DNA of 64,000 nucleotides from JBDTVS01 sp040007095 (GCA_040007095.1 JBDTVS010000111.1:106444-170443), one strand, 5' to 3'; counted from the first letter of the stretch, positions 25,402 through 34,223 are shown. Numbers and translations: made by a program. Notes: generated by a model from the letters alone, not told the origin.

Positions 25402-26406
25402 ATGAACAGACGAGCCCTCATCTGGTTGACAAGCGCGGTGGCCGCCGTCGCCGTCGCTCCATCCTCATCGACGTCGCTGCGCGCGCAAGACGCCAGGCCG
25501 GCCATCGCCGCAGCCAAGGCATCGGCAAAGAAGTTCGTCACGCCAAGAACGCCCTGGGGCGATCCCGATCTGATGGGTGTCTGGGACTACAAAACCATTA
25601 CGCCGCTCGAGCGGCCGCAGAACATGGCCGGCCGCGCGTTGCTGACCGACGAGGAAGCGACGAAGCTCGAGGCCGCAGCGGCGAAGAACCTCGATTCGCC
25701 CCCGGACGAAAACACACCCATCGGCTTGGTGCACGCGCCCTACATGACCGACCGCGGCCGTAAGGTGCTCGACGACAGGCGGACCTCGCTCATCATCGAT
25801 CCCGCCGACGGGAAGGTTCCGCCGCTCACCGAGGAGGCGCAAGCCCGCGCCGGCATGCGGCGCGGCGGCCGCGACGGCGGAGCGGATGGACCAGAAAGCC
25901 GCAGCACGGCCGAACGGTGCATCACCTACGGATTTCCGTCAGCCACCCTGCCCACGCTCTACAACAACAACATCCGGATCCTGCAAGGCCCTGGATACGT
26001 GGCCATCACCCACGAGATGATCCACGAGACGCGGATCATTCCGCTCGATGGCCGTCAGCCGGCCGGCGCCAAAATCCAGCAGTGGTTTGGCGACTCGCGC
26101 GGGCATTGGGAAGGCGACACGCTGGTCGTGGAAACGCAGAATTTTTCCGACAAGACCAGTTATCGCGGCTCGGGCAAGACGCTGCACACCATCGAGCACT
26201 TTACGCGCGTCGGCAAGGATCGGATCGATCTGCGGCTCACCATCGACGATCCCCACACGTTCGTGCGTCCGTGGACGATCGCTCTTCCGATGAGGACGAG
26301 CGAGGGGCCGATCTACGAGTACGCCTGTCACGAAGCCAACGTCGGTCTGTACGACATTCTCGAGGTGGCGCGAGACGAAGAGAAGGCAGCGGCCAAGAAG
26401 AAGTGA
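25402..26406 (+). CDS. Secreted GHWEG-family protein, long form
   Basis: 334 residues from ATG 25402; AAAGGA is nine bases upstream, and the ATG at 25393 would sit on that site. Signal peptide about 1-29 (ending SLRAQ). Motifs: RTPWGDPDLMGVWDYKTITP, LERPQNMAG, SLIIDPADGKVPPLTEEAQA, RCITYGFPSATLPTLYNNN, HEMIHETRIIPLDGRQPAG, GHWEGDTLVVETQNFSDKT, IEHFTRVGKDRI and YACHEANVGLYDILEVARDE. Followed by a DUF6152 gene and a sugar dehydrogenase on the same strand (spacers 43 and 13 bp), the most complete cassette in the window. Confidence 0.86.
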   Translation: MNRRALIWLTSAVAAVAVAPSSSTSLRAQDARPAIAAAKASAKKFVTPRTPWGDPDLMGVWDYKTITPLERPQNMAGRALLTDEEATKLEAAAAKNLDSPPDENTPIGLVHAPYMTDRGRKVLDDRRTSLIIDPADGKVPPLTEEAQARAGMRRGGRDGGADGPESRSTAERCITYGFPSATLPTLYNNNIRILQGPGYVAITHEMIHETRIIPLDGRQPAGAKIQQWFGDSRGHWEGDTLVVETQNFSDKTSYRGSGKTLHTIEHFTRVGKDRIDLRLTIDDPHTFVRPWTIALPMRTSEGPIYEYACHEANVGLYDILEVARDEEKAAAKKK

Positions 26407-26449
26407 GGCCGTCGAGGAGATCTCGAACCTTTGAGGGAAGAGGAAAGCC

Positions 26450-26875
26450 ATGAGAGCCAAACTGACGGTGACCGTGGTCTGCGTGGGTCTGCTGCTGACC
26501 CTGCGGCCGCTCAGCGCGCACCATTCGTTTGCGGCGGAATTCGACGCCGAAAACCCCGTGCAACTCCGCGGCGTGGTCACCGGCATGGATTGGGTGAACC
26601 CGCACTCCTGGATTCACCTCGACGTGAAGAACGAGGACGGCAGCGTCGCGAAGTGGATGGTCGAAGGCGCGACGCCGAACACGTTGCTCCGCCGCGGATT
26701 CACGAAGGCCTCGCTGCCGGTCGGCACCGAGATCGTCGTCTACGGTTATCGCGCGAAGAACGGCGCCAACCGAGCGAACGGCCGCGATGTGATGCTGCCG
26801 GGCGGCAAACGTCTGTTCCTGGGCTCATCGGGAACCGGCGCGCCCGAGGACGGAAAAGATTCCTCGGAGAAGTAG
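26450..26875 (+). CDS. DUF6152 family secreted small protein
   Basis: 141 residues. Signal peptide 1-23 (ending PLSA), mature start His24-His25-Ser-Phe-Ala-Ala-Glu-Phe-Asp, RGVVTGMDWVNPHSWIHLDV with His52, MVEGATPNTLLRRGFTKASL, VGTEIVVYGYRAKNGANRAN, and a tail LFLGSSGTGAPEDGK nearly identical to that of the copy at 515-928, so those two are the closest pair. AAGAGGAAAGCC lies before the ATG. Sits between a GHWEG gene and a PQQ-type sugar dehydrogenase. Confidence 0.88.
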   Translation: MRAKLTVTVVCVGLLLTLRPLSAHHSFAAEFDAENPVQLRGVVTGMDWVNPHSWIHLDVKNEDGSVAKWMVEGATPNTLLRRGFTKASLPVGTEIVVYGYRAKNGANRANGRDVMLPGGKRLFLGSSGTGAPEDGKDSSEK

Positions 26876-26888
26876 CTTCGGAGAGCAG

Positions 26889-28253
26889 ATGATCAGCGGC
26901 TTACGTGCGAACCGCAGACGCGCGATGGTCTGCGCGCTCGCGATCGGGTGCGCGGCGATTGCCTGCCTCACGGCGGTTCACACCCTCGGTGCGCAGCCAC
27001 AGGCCAATCCGGAAGCCCAAGCCGCTCAGCAGCAATTACAAAAGCGATTCGCCTATCCCGTCGTCCGCGATCAACGCGGCGCGATTCCTCCGGGGCCGCG
27101 CCCGCTGCCGGAGCCGCCGCTCGCCGACGGCCCCTGGACGTGGCCGACGATGGAGCAGCGCGACATCAAGGTATCCATCGTGACGAGGGGCCTGTCCCAT
27201 CCCTGGAGCCTGGCGTTCCTCCCCGACGGCAGCATCCTCATCGCCGAGAAGATCGGCCGCCTGCGGATTGTCCGCAACGGCGTCCTCGATCCGAACCCGG
27301 TCGCCGGAGTGCCGAAAGTCCTCTCGCGTGGCACCATGGCCGGACTGATGGATATCGCGCTTCATCCCGACTTTGCGCAGAACAAGTGGGTTTACATTTC
27401 CTATCACAAGCCGATTGTCGACGGTGTCGCGTCGAACTCGATTCTGCGCGGCACATGGGACGGTCAGGCGTTGACGGAGGTGAAAGATGTGTTCGTGTCC
27501 GACGACGTGGACATGGAAGCGTCGCGGATCGCCTTCGGCAAGGACGGGATGCTGTACATGGGGATCGGAGGGCCCGGCACCGGTCCGCACGTCAGCGTCG
27601 ACCGTGCGCAGCACACCGACGACCACGCCGGTAAGGTGCTTCGGCTGAAGGACGACGGCACGGTGCCTGGCGATAACCCGTTTGTCGGAAAAGTCGGGTA
27701 CAAGACCGCCATCTATACGCTGGGACACCGCGTGCAGCTCGGGTTGACGCTGAATCCTTTTACCGGCGAGGTCTGGGAACACGAGAACGGACCGAATGGC
27801 GGAGACGAGCTCAACATTCTCAAGGCCGGGAAGAACTACGGCTGGCCGATCGTCAGCTACGGTCGCGACTACAATGGCGCGCGCTTTCCGCCGTCGGCTC
27901 CCGGGTTCGAAGAACCGGTGGTGTACTGGGTGCCGTCGATCGCTCCCTCGGGGCTGACGTTCTACACCGGCGACAAGTTCCCTGCATGGAGGCGCAACGC
28001 GTTTGTCGGCGGCATGCGCGAGGGCGAAGTCGCGCCGAGCGGTCAGCTGCAGCGCATTGTCTTCAACGAGAACTGGGAAGAGATGCGCCGGGAGATGCTG
28101 CTCCGCGACCTCCATCAACGGATTCGCGACGTTCGCCAGGGGCCCGATGGCTTGTTGTATCTGCTGACCGACGAGGACGCCGCCGCGTTGCTCAAGATCG
28201 AGCCGGTCGCGTCGAGCACGCCGGCCGTGGCCGCTCGCCCCGGGGCCCGATAG
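26889..28253 (+). CDS. PQQ-dependent sugar dehydrogenase (second copy)
   Basis: 454 residues; signal peptide about 1-35 (ending HTLGAQ). GSDH beta-propeller motifs: LSHPWSLAFLPDGSILIAEK, GTMAGLMDIALHPDFAQNKW, DMEASRIAFGKDGMLYMGIG, GHRVQLGLTLNPFTGEVWEH, ENGPNGGDELNILKAGKNYG and REMLLRDLHQRIRDVRQGPD. Closely related in layout to 16408-17724 but lacks its low-complexity insert. Begins 13 bp after the DUF6152 gene, hence same operon, which ties DUF6152/GHWEG proteins to periplasmic sugar or alcohol oxidation in at least one cassette. Substrate unknown. Confidence 0.9.
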   Translation: MISGLRANRRRAMVCALAIGCAAIACLTAVHTLGAQPQANPEAQAAQQQLQKRFAYPVVRDQRGAIPPGPRPLPEPPLADGPWTWPTMEQRDIKVSIVTRGLSHPWSLAFLPDGSILIAEKIGRLRIVRNGVLDPNPVAGVPKVLSRGTMAGLMDIALHPDFAQNKWVYISYHKPIVDGVASNSILRGTWDGQALTEVKDVFVSDDVDMEASRIAFGKDGMLYMGIGGPGTGPHVSVDRAQHTDDHAGKVLRLKDDGTVPGDNPFVGKVGYKTAIYTLGHRVQLGLTLNPFTGEVWEHENGPNGGDELNILKAGKNYGWPIVSYGRDYNGARFPPSAPGFEEPVVYWVPSIAPSGLTFYTGDKFPAWRRNAFVGGMREGEVAPSGQLQRIVFNENWEEMRREMLLRDLHQRIRDVRQGPDGLLYLLTDEDAAALLKIEPVASSTPAVAARPGAR

Positions 28254-28270
28254 TCGGTAGTGTCTCAGTT

Positions 28271-28362
28271 TCAAAGTCAACCACCGAGATCACCGAGAAA
28301 AAGTCCTACTGTTCTCTCTCGGTACAGTTGGTGTGCTTCGGTGGTGAACGTCAACCTGATAC
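28271..28362. repeat. Hairpin repeat, CACCGAGATCACCGAG type (copy 2)
   Basis: Starts TCAAAGTCAACCACCGAGAT and ends CTTCGGTGGTGAACGTCAAC plus CTGATAC. The same terminal AACGTCAACCTGATAC block closes copy 1. Lies between convergent genes, where it could also act as a bidirectional terminator. Confidence 0.65.
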
Positions 28363-28399
28363 GCGACGCGATAGTCCAGGTCGGTCGTGCCCTTCGCCC

Positions 28400-28819
28400 T
28401 CAGTGCACCGAGTAACCCTGCGGTCCCGAACACGTGACACAGACGTCGTCGTCGCCGAAGAGGGACTCCGGCGGGGTCTTCTCGCCGCAGACCGAACACT
28501 GGCGATACCGGTGCAAACGCATTTCTCTGGCGCCTTTGATCAGGGCGGACACGGCGTTCATCGTGGCGGTTTCAGGGAGGCGGCGCCATTTCACTGTGCC
28601 CACGTGGCGCGGCTTGACGACGAACCGATCGGGGGTTTCCCAGGCCCCGGCGTACTCGAGAATCGTCACGTGCGACTTGGTGAGTTGCACGATGACCTCG
28701 GGCGGCGTGCCCCCCGTGAAGATCAGGGATTCTTCGTCGGCCTGTTCCTGGTCCACGGGCGCCGGCAGTTGCGATCCCAGGAAGGCAATCAGCTGTTCGA
28801 ACCGTTCGTCGAGGCTCAC
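28400..28819 (-). CDS. Conserved hypothetical protein with C-terminal zinc ribbon
   Basis: 139 residues from GTG 28819 (VSLDERFEQLIAFLG); the frame is open to 28876. A mixed alpha/beta part (ESLIFTGGTPPEVIVQLTKS, FVVKPRHVGTVKWRRLPE) is followed by a C-terminal ribbon with two Cys pairs, CSVCGEKTPPESLFGDDDVC and VTC, i.e. CxxC-x16-CxxC. Probably a cytoplasmic zinc-binding protein. No family name or role can be given; it stands alone. Confidence 0.65.
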   Translation of the reverse strand: MSLDERFEQLIAFLGSQLPAPVDQEQADEESLIFTGGTPPEVIVQLTKSHVTILEYAGAWETPDRFVVKPRHVGTVKWRRLPETATMNAVSALIKGAREMRLHRYRQCSVCGEKTPPESLFGDDDVCVTCSGPQGYSVH

Positions 28820-29011
28820 GATGCGATTATGGCCCACATTCTTTTGACTGATTCTCGTTTTGCGTGCAAGCGGCAAGAAACCGGTTGTGATGAAGAGAGC
28901 CGTCCTCGCAGGCGCGCGGAATCCGGCTGACAGTCAGCAAATACAGAGAGGGCGGGTTGGGCGGGGGGAGGCAAAACGTTGTTTGATAGAATCGTCGAGA
29001 GAGGCGATGCC

Positions 29012-29440
29012 ATGAGCAGATCGATCGTCGTTCGGGTCGGAATCGCGGTCGGGCTGGCGCTGGCGACTTTGCGAGGTGTCCCGGTTCTTGCGCATCATTC
29101 GTTTGCCGCGGAGTTCGACGATACGCAGCCGCTGAAGTTGACCGGCACGATCACGAAGGTTGAATGGAGCAATCCGCACATCTGGTACTACCTCGATGTG
29201 AAGAATTCCGATGGCACCGTGACGAACTGGGCGTTGTCGGGTGGAGCGCCCGGCCAGTTGATGCGCCGCGGCATCACCAAGGATCTCCTGCAGGTCGGGT
29301 CGACCGTGGTCGTGGAAGGATTTCGTGCGAAGGACCATTCGACCAACGGCTTCGGGAGAAGTATCACCTACCCGGACGGCCGCAACGTGCTGACGGCCAC
29401 GGCGCAGGATCAGCAGGCGGCGCCCAGCGGCAATCGATAG
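29012..29440 (+). CDS. DUF6152 family secreted small protein
   Basis: 142 residues from ATG 29012 (GAGAGAGGCGATGCC upstream). Signal peptide about 1-27 (ending PVLA), mature start His28-His29-Ser-Phe-Ala-Ala-Glu-Phe-Asp, LTGTITKVEWSNPHIWYYLD with His56, ALSGGAPGQLMRRGITKDLL, VGSTVVVEGFRAKDHSTNGF and RSITYPDGRNVL. A GHWEG-family gene follows 90 bp downstream, repeating the pairing seen at 515/1116. Confidence 0.88.
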   Translation: MSRSIVVRVGIAVGLALATLRGVPVLAHHSFAAEFDDTQPLKLTGTITKVEWSNPHIWYYLDVKNSDGTVTNWALSGGAPGQLMRRGITKDLLQVGSTVVVEGFRAKDHSTNGFGRSITYPDGRNVLTATAQDQQAAPSGNR

Positions 29441-29530
29441 CGCCTCACAGCGACGCCGTCAACGGCCACACCGCACGCCGCTGCTCGGCTACTGTCGACA
29501 CCGACCCAGTCTCTTGATAGAGGATCCGAT

Positions 29531-30349
29531 ATGACCCAGCTTTCACGGCGATTCGTCGGCCTCACGCTGATCGTCGCCTGCGGTGCCGTTATCGAAGTCG
29601 TTCGGACGGTCGGCCTTGGCGCGGTCGCCGGCGCGCAGAACGCGCGCCCCGCCGGCGCCGCCGCGATTCCGCGCATGCCGGATGGAAAGCCTGATTTTAC
29701 GGGCACCTATCAGTGGCCGACCTATCTGCCCGGCGACGAGCGCGGGCGGTCCAACGCCACCACCTTTGATCGAAAGCGGTTCGCTCCACTCAAGCCCGGC
29801 GGCGAGGCTTTTCTCGAGCCGCGGACGGGCGATCCCCGTCACGACGAGCCGCGCGACTTCTGCATGCCGGCCGGATTTCCCGGTGGCATGCTCTCGGGCA
29901 ACGCCATGCAGTTTTTTCAAACCAGGAACAGCCTGGTGATGGTGCATGAATTTCAGAGAATGACCCGGATCATCCCGCTCGATGGCCGCCCGCACCGTAG
30001 AGGTCTGGAGCCGATGTTCGACGGAGATCCGGTGGGGAAGTGGGAGGGCGACACGCTGGTGATCGACACGACCAACTTCAAGCGCTGGGCGCTCGACGAC
30101 TTCTACTACACGAACCCGAAAGAGTTCCGCATGCACAGCGATGCCCTGCATACGATCGAGCGCCTGGCCTGGAAGAGCAAGGAGGCGCTCTCGTATCAGA
30201 TCACCATCGACGATCCGAAGATCTTCACGGCACCCTGGTCGCAGGAATTCGAAATCATCGCCAAGCCCGAATGGGAAACGGCTGGGCTGTTCGAATACGT
30301 GTGCCAGGAAAACAACCGCTGCCCCGGCGGCAAATGCGGCTCGAAGTAG
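29531..30349 (+). CDS. Secreted GHWEG-family protein, intermediate form
   Basis: 272 residues; signal peptide about 1-36 (ending VAGAQ). Shares features of both subtypes: FCMPAGFPGGMLSGNAMQFF like the short form, and HEFQRMTRIIPLDGRPHRRG like the long form; then GKWEGDTLVIDTTNFKRWAL, HTIERLAWKSKE, and FEYVCQENNRCPGGKCGSK, where two extra Cys end the protein. It links the two subfamilies and supports common origin. Located after a DUF6152 gene and before an alpha/beta hydrolase gene, all on the plus strand. Confidence 0.84.
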   Translation: MTQLSRRFVGLTLIVACGAVIEVVRTVGLGAVAGAQNARPAGAAAIPRMPDGKPDFTGTYQWPTYLPGDERGRSNATTFDRKRFAPLKPGGEAFLEPRTGDPRHDEPRDFCMPAGFPGGMLSGNAMQFFQTRNSLVMVHEFQRMTRIIPLDGRPHRRGLEPMFDGDPVGKWEGDTLVIDTTNFKRWALDDFYYTNPKEFRMHSDALHTIERLAWKSKEALSYQITIDDPKIFTAPWSQEFEIIAKPEWETAGLFEYVCQENNRCPGGKCGSK

Positions 30350-30471
30350 CCCGGCTCGAGCGCAGGCTCGAAGGACCGACCACAGCACAGCGCCACGCGT
30401 GCAGAGCGAATGCCGCGAGATAGCGGCTCGCTGAACGCCGTGTCCGCGTGGCGGAATCACAAGGTGAAAAA

Positions 30472-31563
30472 ATGAAGATGCTCCACATGGCGCTCGGCGC
30501 GGCTGCGATGACGCTCATCGTGCTCGCGGGTAGCGCAAGCGCGCAGGTGCCCGCGGATATCGCGGCGGGCCTCAAGAAGATCGGGCAGATTGTGGATCCG
30601 GCCTGCACGGCCAAGCTGTATCGCCCACTCATGCCCGCCAACGACATCAACAGCAAGGCGACTCCGCTCTACAAAGGCATCGACATCGCCCGCGATGTCT
30701 CTTTTGGCCCCAATCCGAAAGACGTCGTCGACATCTTCAGCGCCGACAAGCGCGGCGACTCGCGTCCGGTGTTGATTTATGTGCCGGGTGGGGCCGGCAA
30801 CAAAATCGAGCAACAGGCCAAGGAAGCCAACGCCTTCTACGACAACATCATGCGCTGGGCCACGAAAAACGGAATGGTCGGCGTCAACATGCAACGCCAT
30901 CCTGGACAGGGCAACTGGGATGATGGCGGCAAGGATGTGTCCCGCATGATCCAGTGGCTGCAGGCGAACATCTCGAAATATAAGGGGGACCCCGAGCGGA
31001 TGTTCATCTGGGCGCACTCTGCCGGAAACGGTCCACTCGGCACGTATCTCGGCCGCCCCGAGCTGTACGGCCCCAAAGGCGCGGGTGTGAAGGGGGCTAT
31101 CTTCATGTCGGGGCAGTTCAATATCGCGCCGTTGCAACCTCAGGGCGCCGGGGAGCGAGGCGCAGGTGCACCACCAGTTGGTCCTGCTGGGAGCGCCTGC
31201 GGCGCTCCGGCGGCTGCGGGCGGTCCTGGTCGTGGTGCTGGCGCGCCGGGAGGCGCGGCTGGGGCGGGCGGGCGCGGTGCAACGGACCCCGAGACTCAGT
31301 TGGCGCGATCGAGCTTGCCGGAGCTCAAGAAGACGGCCGTGCAGATGTTCCTCGTCACCGCGGAGCTCGATCCCGGCATCAGCGGGTCCATGAGCGCATT
31401 CAATCAAACGCTGCACGACGAGCTGTGCAAGGAAGGTCCCGACCATTGCCCGACGATGCTGTTCGCCAAGCAGGAGAGCCACATGTCCGAGGTGTTCTCG
31501 ATCGACACCAAGGACACCATCGTCTCCAAGCCGATCCTCGAGTGGATTAAGAAGCTGAAGTAA
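30472..31563 (+). CDS. Secreted alpha/beta hydrolase (carboxylesterase-like)
   Basis: 363 residues from ATG 30472, with AAGGTGAAAAA upstream. Signal peptide about 1-23 (ending SASAQ). Catalytic elements: oxyanion strand PVLIYVPGGAGN, nucleophile in MFIWAHSAGNGPLG (AHSAG instead of GxSxG), acid in LVTAELDPGISGS, His in KQESHMSEVFSID. A low-complexity Gly/Ala/Pro insert of about 45 residues lies between the nucleophile and the acid (about 31147-31285). Likely hydrolyses an ester in the periplasm; substrate unknown. Close downstream of a GHWEG gene. Confidence 0.83.
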   Translation: MKMLHMALGAAAMTLIVLAGSASAQVPADIAAGLKKIGQIVDPACTAKLYRPLMPANDINSKATPLYKGIDIARDVSFGPNPKDVVDIFSADKRGDSRPVLIYVPGGAGNKIEQQAKEANAFYDNIMRWATKNGMVGVNMQRHPGQGNWDDGGKDVSRMIQWLQANISKYKGDPERMFIWAHSAGNGPLGTYLGRPELYGPKGAGVKGAIFMSGQFNIAPLQPQGAGERGAGAPPVGPAGSACGAPAAAGGPGRGAGAPGGAAGAGGRGATDPETQLARSSLPELKKTAVQMFLVTAELDPGISGSMSAFNQTLHDELCKEGPDHCPTMLFAKQESHMSEVFSIDTKDTIVSKPILEWIKKLK

Positions 31564-31722
31564 GGACCCGTAGATGAATAACGTGCGCATTCTGGCCGCC
31601 GATGCATCCCGCCGGGCTGCGTTGCTCGTCACTTGCATACGCCCGGTATGCGCGCTCCTCGCGCCTTGCCGGGCGGGCGCCTCGACGCCCAGAATTGCAC
31701 ACGTTATTCATCTACGGGTCCT
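31563..31722. repeat. 160-bp element with ~33-bp terminal inverted repeats
   Basis: Left arm (31563-31595) starts AGGACCCGTAGATGAATAAC; right arm (31689-31722) ends GTTATTCATCTACGGGTCCT. The arms pair along about 33 bases with one mismatch and one indel. Inside is a small hairpin GCATAC-GCCCG-GTATGC and the core TCGCGCCTTGCCGGGCGGGC shared with 19819-19886. No coding capacity. Resembles a MITE or a REP-like mobile element. Starts at the stop codon of the hydrolase gene. Confidence 0.75.
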
Positions 31723-31748
31723 AAAGGCCCTACAGCCCAGTCCGCGGC

Positions 31749-34046
31749 TCATTGGGGACGCGCGAAGGAACCGGCGCCTGGCTGCGTGCCTGAGATGAAC
31801 GCTTCGCTGATGCCGCCCGGCGTTTCGACCGGCAGCAGGGCGCCGTTGGTCTTGTCGACCGTCATGAACACGATATTGCCGGGCGGTTCGAATTGGGGCG
31901 GGTGTTCTTTGTCGGCGTGTCCGTCGATGTAGGCCCGCATGAACTCCATCCAGATTGGCAGTGCGGCCAACGCGCCCTGTTCCTGACCGCCCAGCGATTT
32001 CTTTTCGTCGTTGCCCACCCAGACGCCGACAGTGATCTCGGGATCGAAGCCGATGAACCACGCATCGGTATTGTCGTCCACGGTTCCTGTCTTGCCAGCC
32101 AGCGGCCATTCGCCCGCCATGCCCGCAGCCCGCTGGGCCGTGCCGCGAATGAGCACGCCCCTCAGCAGATTCGTCATCATGAACGCCGTATCGGCCCGAA
32201 TCACATCCACCGGCTCCGACCGGTTTTCTTCCAGTAGATTGCCGTCCCGGTCCATGACCCGCAGGACGTCGAAGGGCTTCATGCGAACGCCCTGATTCGG
32301 AAATACGGTGTACGCGCTCGTCACTTCGAGCAGCGTCCCATCCCCCGCGCCGAGCGCCACCGGCAGATACGCCGGGAAGTCCTGCTCGAACCCGAACCGC
32401 TTGGCCAACGCGATCACGTTCTTCGCTCCGAGGGTGTCCATCATCTTGATCGCCGGCACGTTGCGCGATTCCTCCAAGGCGTGCCGCAGCGTAATCGGTC
32501 CTTCGAAGGTGTGGTCGTAGTTGTGCGGGCTATAGACCTGCCCGTTGCCGGCCGAATAGCTGACCGGCGCGTCGAGCAGAATGGACGTGGGGGTGAATCC
32601 CCGATCGATCGCCGCCGTGTAGACGATCGGCTTGAAGGTCGAGCCGAGCTGCCGGTAGGCCTGGACGGCGCGGTTGAACTTGCTCCGGCCGAAACTCCAG
32701 CCGCCGACCATTGCTCGGATCTGGCCCGTCCGGTTGTCGATGGCGAGGATCGCGCCTTCCACAATCGGCGTCTGCTCGAGGGTGGCGGTCGCCGTCTTGG
32801 TCGCTTCGTCGAGCTTACCGATCGAGACCTCGACGAGGTCGCCCGGCTTGAAGAGATCCGCCGCAGTCCTGCGCCCTGTCCACACGTACCCCTCGCGAGG
32901 CACGTCAACCGCGTACGGGCCCATGCGCAGGTGAGCCGGCCCGGCTTTCGGCGCGGTCACGACCACGGCGGAAACGATGTCGCCGGGGACGATCGGACGG
33001 GACCAACGCTCGTCCTTGTACCCCTCAATCGTATGGCCCTCGCTGACGATGTTGCGCCTCGGCTTTCGATAGCCGTGGCGCTTGTCGAGCGTGCGCAGGC
33101 CGTGCTCGAGCGATCGATTGGCCACCTCTTGCAGCTTCGCATCGAGCGTGGTCGTGACCGAGAGTCCGTTCTCGTACAGGACTTTGGCGCCGTATTGACG
33201 TTCGAGGTGCTTGCGAATTTCTTCGACGAAAAACGGCGCGATGCCCGGCGGCTGAGTCGGCTGACCGCGCGTGACGATCGGCTTCTGTTTTGCGGCCTGG
33301 GCCTGCGCCTGGGTGAGGTAGCCTTCGTCGGCCATTCGCTGCAGGACGAAGTTCCGCCGCGATGTGGCACGCTTCATGTCGACAAAGGGGCTCTGACGCT
33401 CGGGCGTCTGAAAAATTCCGGCGATCAGGGCCGCTTCTTCGAGCGCGAGCTGCGTGTTCCCCTTGTTGAAGTACAAGCGCGAGGCGGCTTCGATGCCATA
33501 GGCCCCGTGGCCCAGGTACATCTGGTTGCAGTAGATGGTGAAGATTTCCCGCTTCGTGTAGCGCTTTTCGATCTGAATCGCGAGGATGATTTCCCTGATC
33601 TTGCGCTCGAACAGCTTCTCGTTGGTGAGGCCGAACTGATCCTTCAGGTTGCGCGCCAGCTGTTGAGTGAGCGTGCTCGCGCCCTGCGCGCGCCGGCGCT
33701 CGATGATGTCAGTGATCGCCGCGGCGACCATGCGCCAGAGGTTGATCCCGAAGTGCCGTTCGAACTCGGTGTCCTCGGTGGCGATGATCGCCTGGCGCAG
33801 GTACGGGTTGATGTCGTCGTAGCCGACGATGACCCGTCGTTGCGTGGCGAACTCGCCGATGACCTGTCCGTTTGACGCGTGCACCCGCGTAATCGTGCTC
33901 GGCGTGTAGTTGTCCAGCGCCGAGATTTGCGGCAGATCGCCGGCGTACGCGAAGAGCACGCCGCTCAGGATGCCGAGGACCGCCGCGACGATGAACAGGG
34001 CGACGATGCCGGCATTCCGCGCGACGCGGATGACGTAGTGGGTCAT
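31749..34046 (-). CDS. Penicillin-binding protein 1A (bifunctional transglycosylase/transpeptidase)
   Basis: 765 residues. One N-terminal TM (about 11-33), glycosyltransferase 51 domain about 60-235 with AIIATEDTEFERHFGINLWR, QGASTLTQQLARNL and YLGHGAYGIEAAS, then the penicillin-binding transpeptidase domain about 400-700 with SxxK in GSTFKPIVYTAAI, EESRNVPAIKM and KTGTVDDNTDAWFIGF. It polymerises and cross-links peptidoglycan in the periplasm. All catalytic motifs are present and the length is usual for class A PBPs. Divergent from dnaK. Confidence 0.95.
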   Translation of the reverse strand: MTHYVIRVARNAGIVALFIVAAVLGILSGVLFAYAGDLPQISALDNYTPSTITRVHASNGQVIGEFATQRRVIVGYDDINPYLRQAIIATEDTEFERHFGINLWRMVAAAITDIIERRRAQGASTLTQQLARNLKDQFGLTNEKLFERKIREIILAIQIEKRYTKREIFTIYCNQMYLGHGAYGIEAASRLYFNKGNTQLALEEAALIAGIFQTPERQSPFVDMKRATSRRNFVLQRMADEGYLTQAQAQAAKQKPIVTRGQPTQPPGIAPFFVEEIRKHLERQYGAKVLYENGLSVTTTLDAKLQEVANRSLEHGLRTLDKRHGYRKPRRNIVSEGHTIEGYKDERWSRPIVPGDIVSAVVVTAPKAGPAHLRMGPYAVDVPREGYVWTGRRTAADLFKPGDLVEVSIGKLDEATKTATATLEQTPIVEGAILAIDNRTGQIRAMVGGWSFGRSKFNRAVQAYRQLGSTFKPIVYTAAIDRGFTPTSILLDAPVSYSAGNGQVYSPHNYDHTFEGPITLRHALEESRNVPAIKMMDTLGAKNVIALAKRFGFEQDFPAYLPVALGAGDGTLLEVTSAYTVFPNQGVRMKPFDVLRVMDRDGNLLEENRSEPVDVIRADTAFMMTNLLRGVLIRGTAQRAAGMAGEWPLAGKTGTVDDNTDAWFIGFDPEITVGVWVGNDEKKSLGGQEQGALAALPIWMEFMRAYIDGHADKEHPPQFEPPGNIVFMTVDKTNGALLPVETPGGISEAFISGTQPGAGSFARPQ

Positions 34047-34140
34047 GAAGTGATGGCCAGTCCCAGGGGCCTCTGAAGAATCGCCAACTTGTTATAGCAC
34101 GGAGCGCCGCGGTTGCTGGCCGAGGCGCATCCGACAAGTA

Positions 34141-34169
34141 TTTACAATGATTCACTCAGGTTTTATAGT
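34141..34169 (+). promoter_or_regulatory. Sigma-70-type promoter upstream of dnaK
   Basis: TTTACA (34141-34146) and TATAGT (34164-34169) are separated by exactly 17 bases, close to the housekeeping consensus, and lie 55 bp before the dnaK ATG. An ACTCAGG at 34154-34160 is one base away from the ACTCAAG half-site of HspR operators, but the matching half is not found. Confidence 0.6.
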
Positions 34170-34223
34170 TAGATCAGCATCAAGCGAAGTCTGACACGAC
34201 GTCATCGTTAGCGAAAGGATCTC

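Noticed and set aside
31574..31798. Short plus-strand frames across 31574-31932
   Set aside because: They are translations of the 160-bp inverted-repeat element and of the mirror strand of the PBP1A 3' end.
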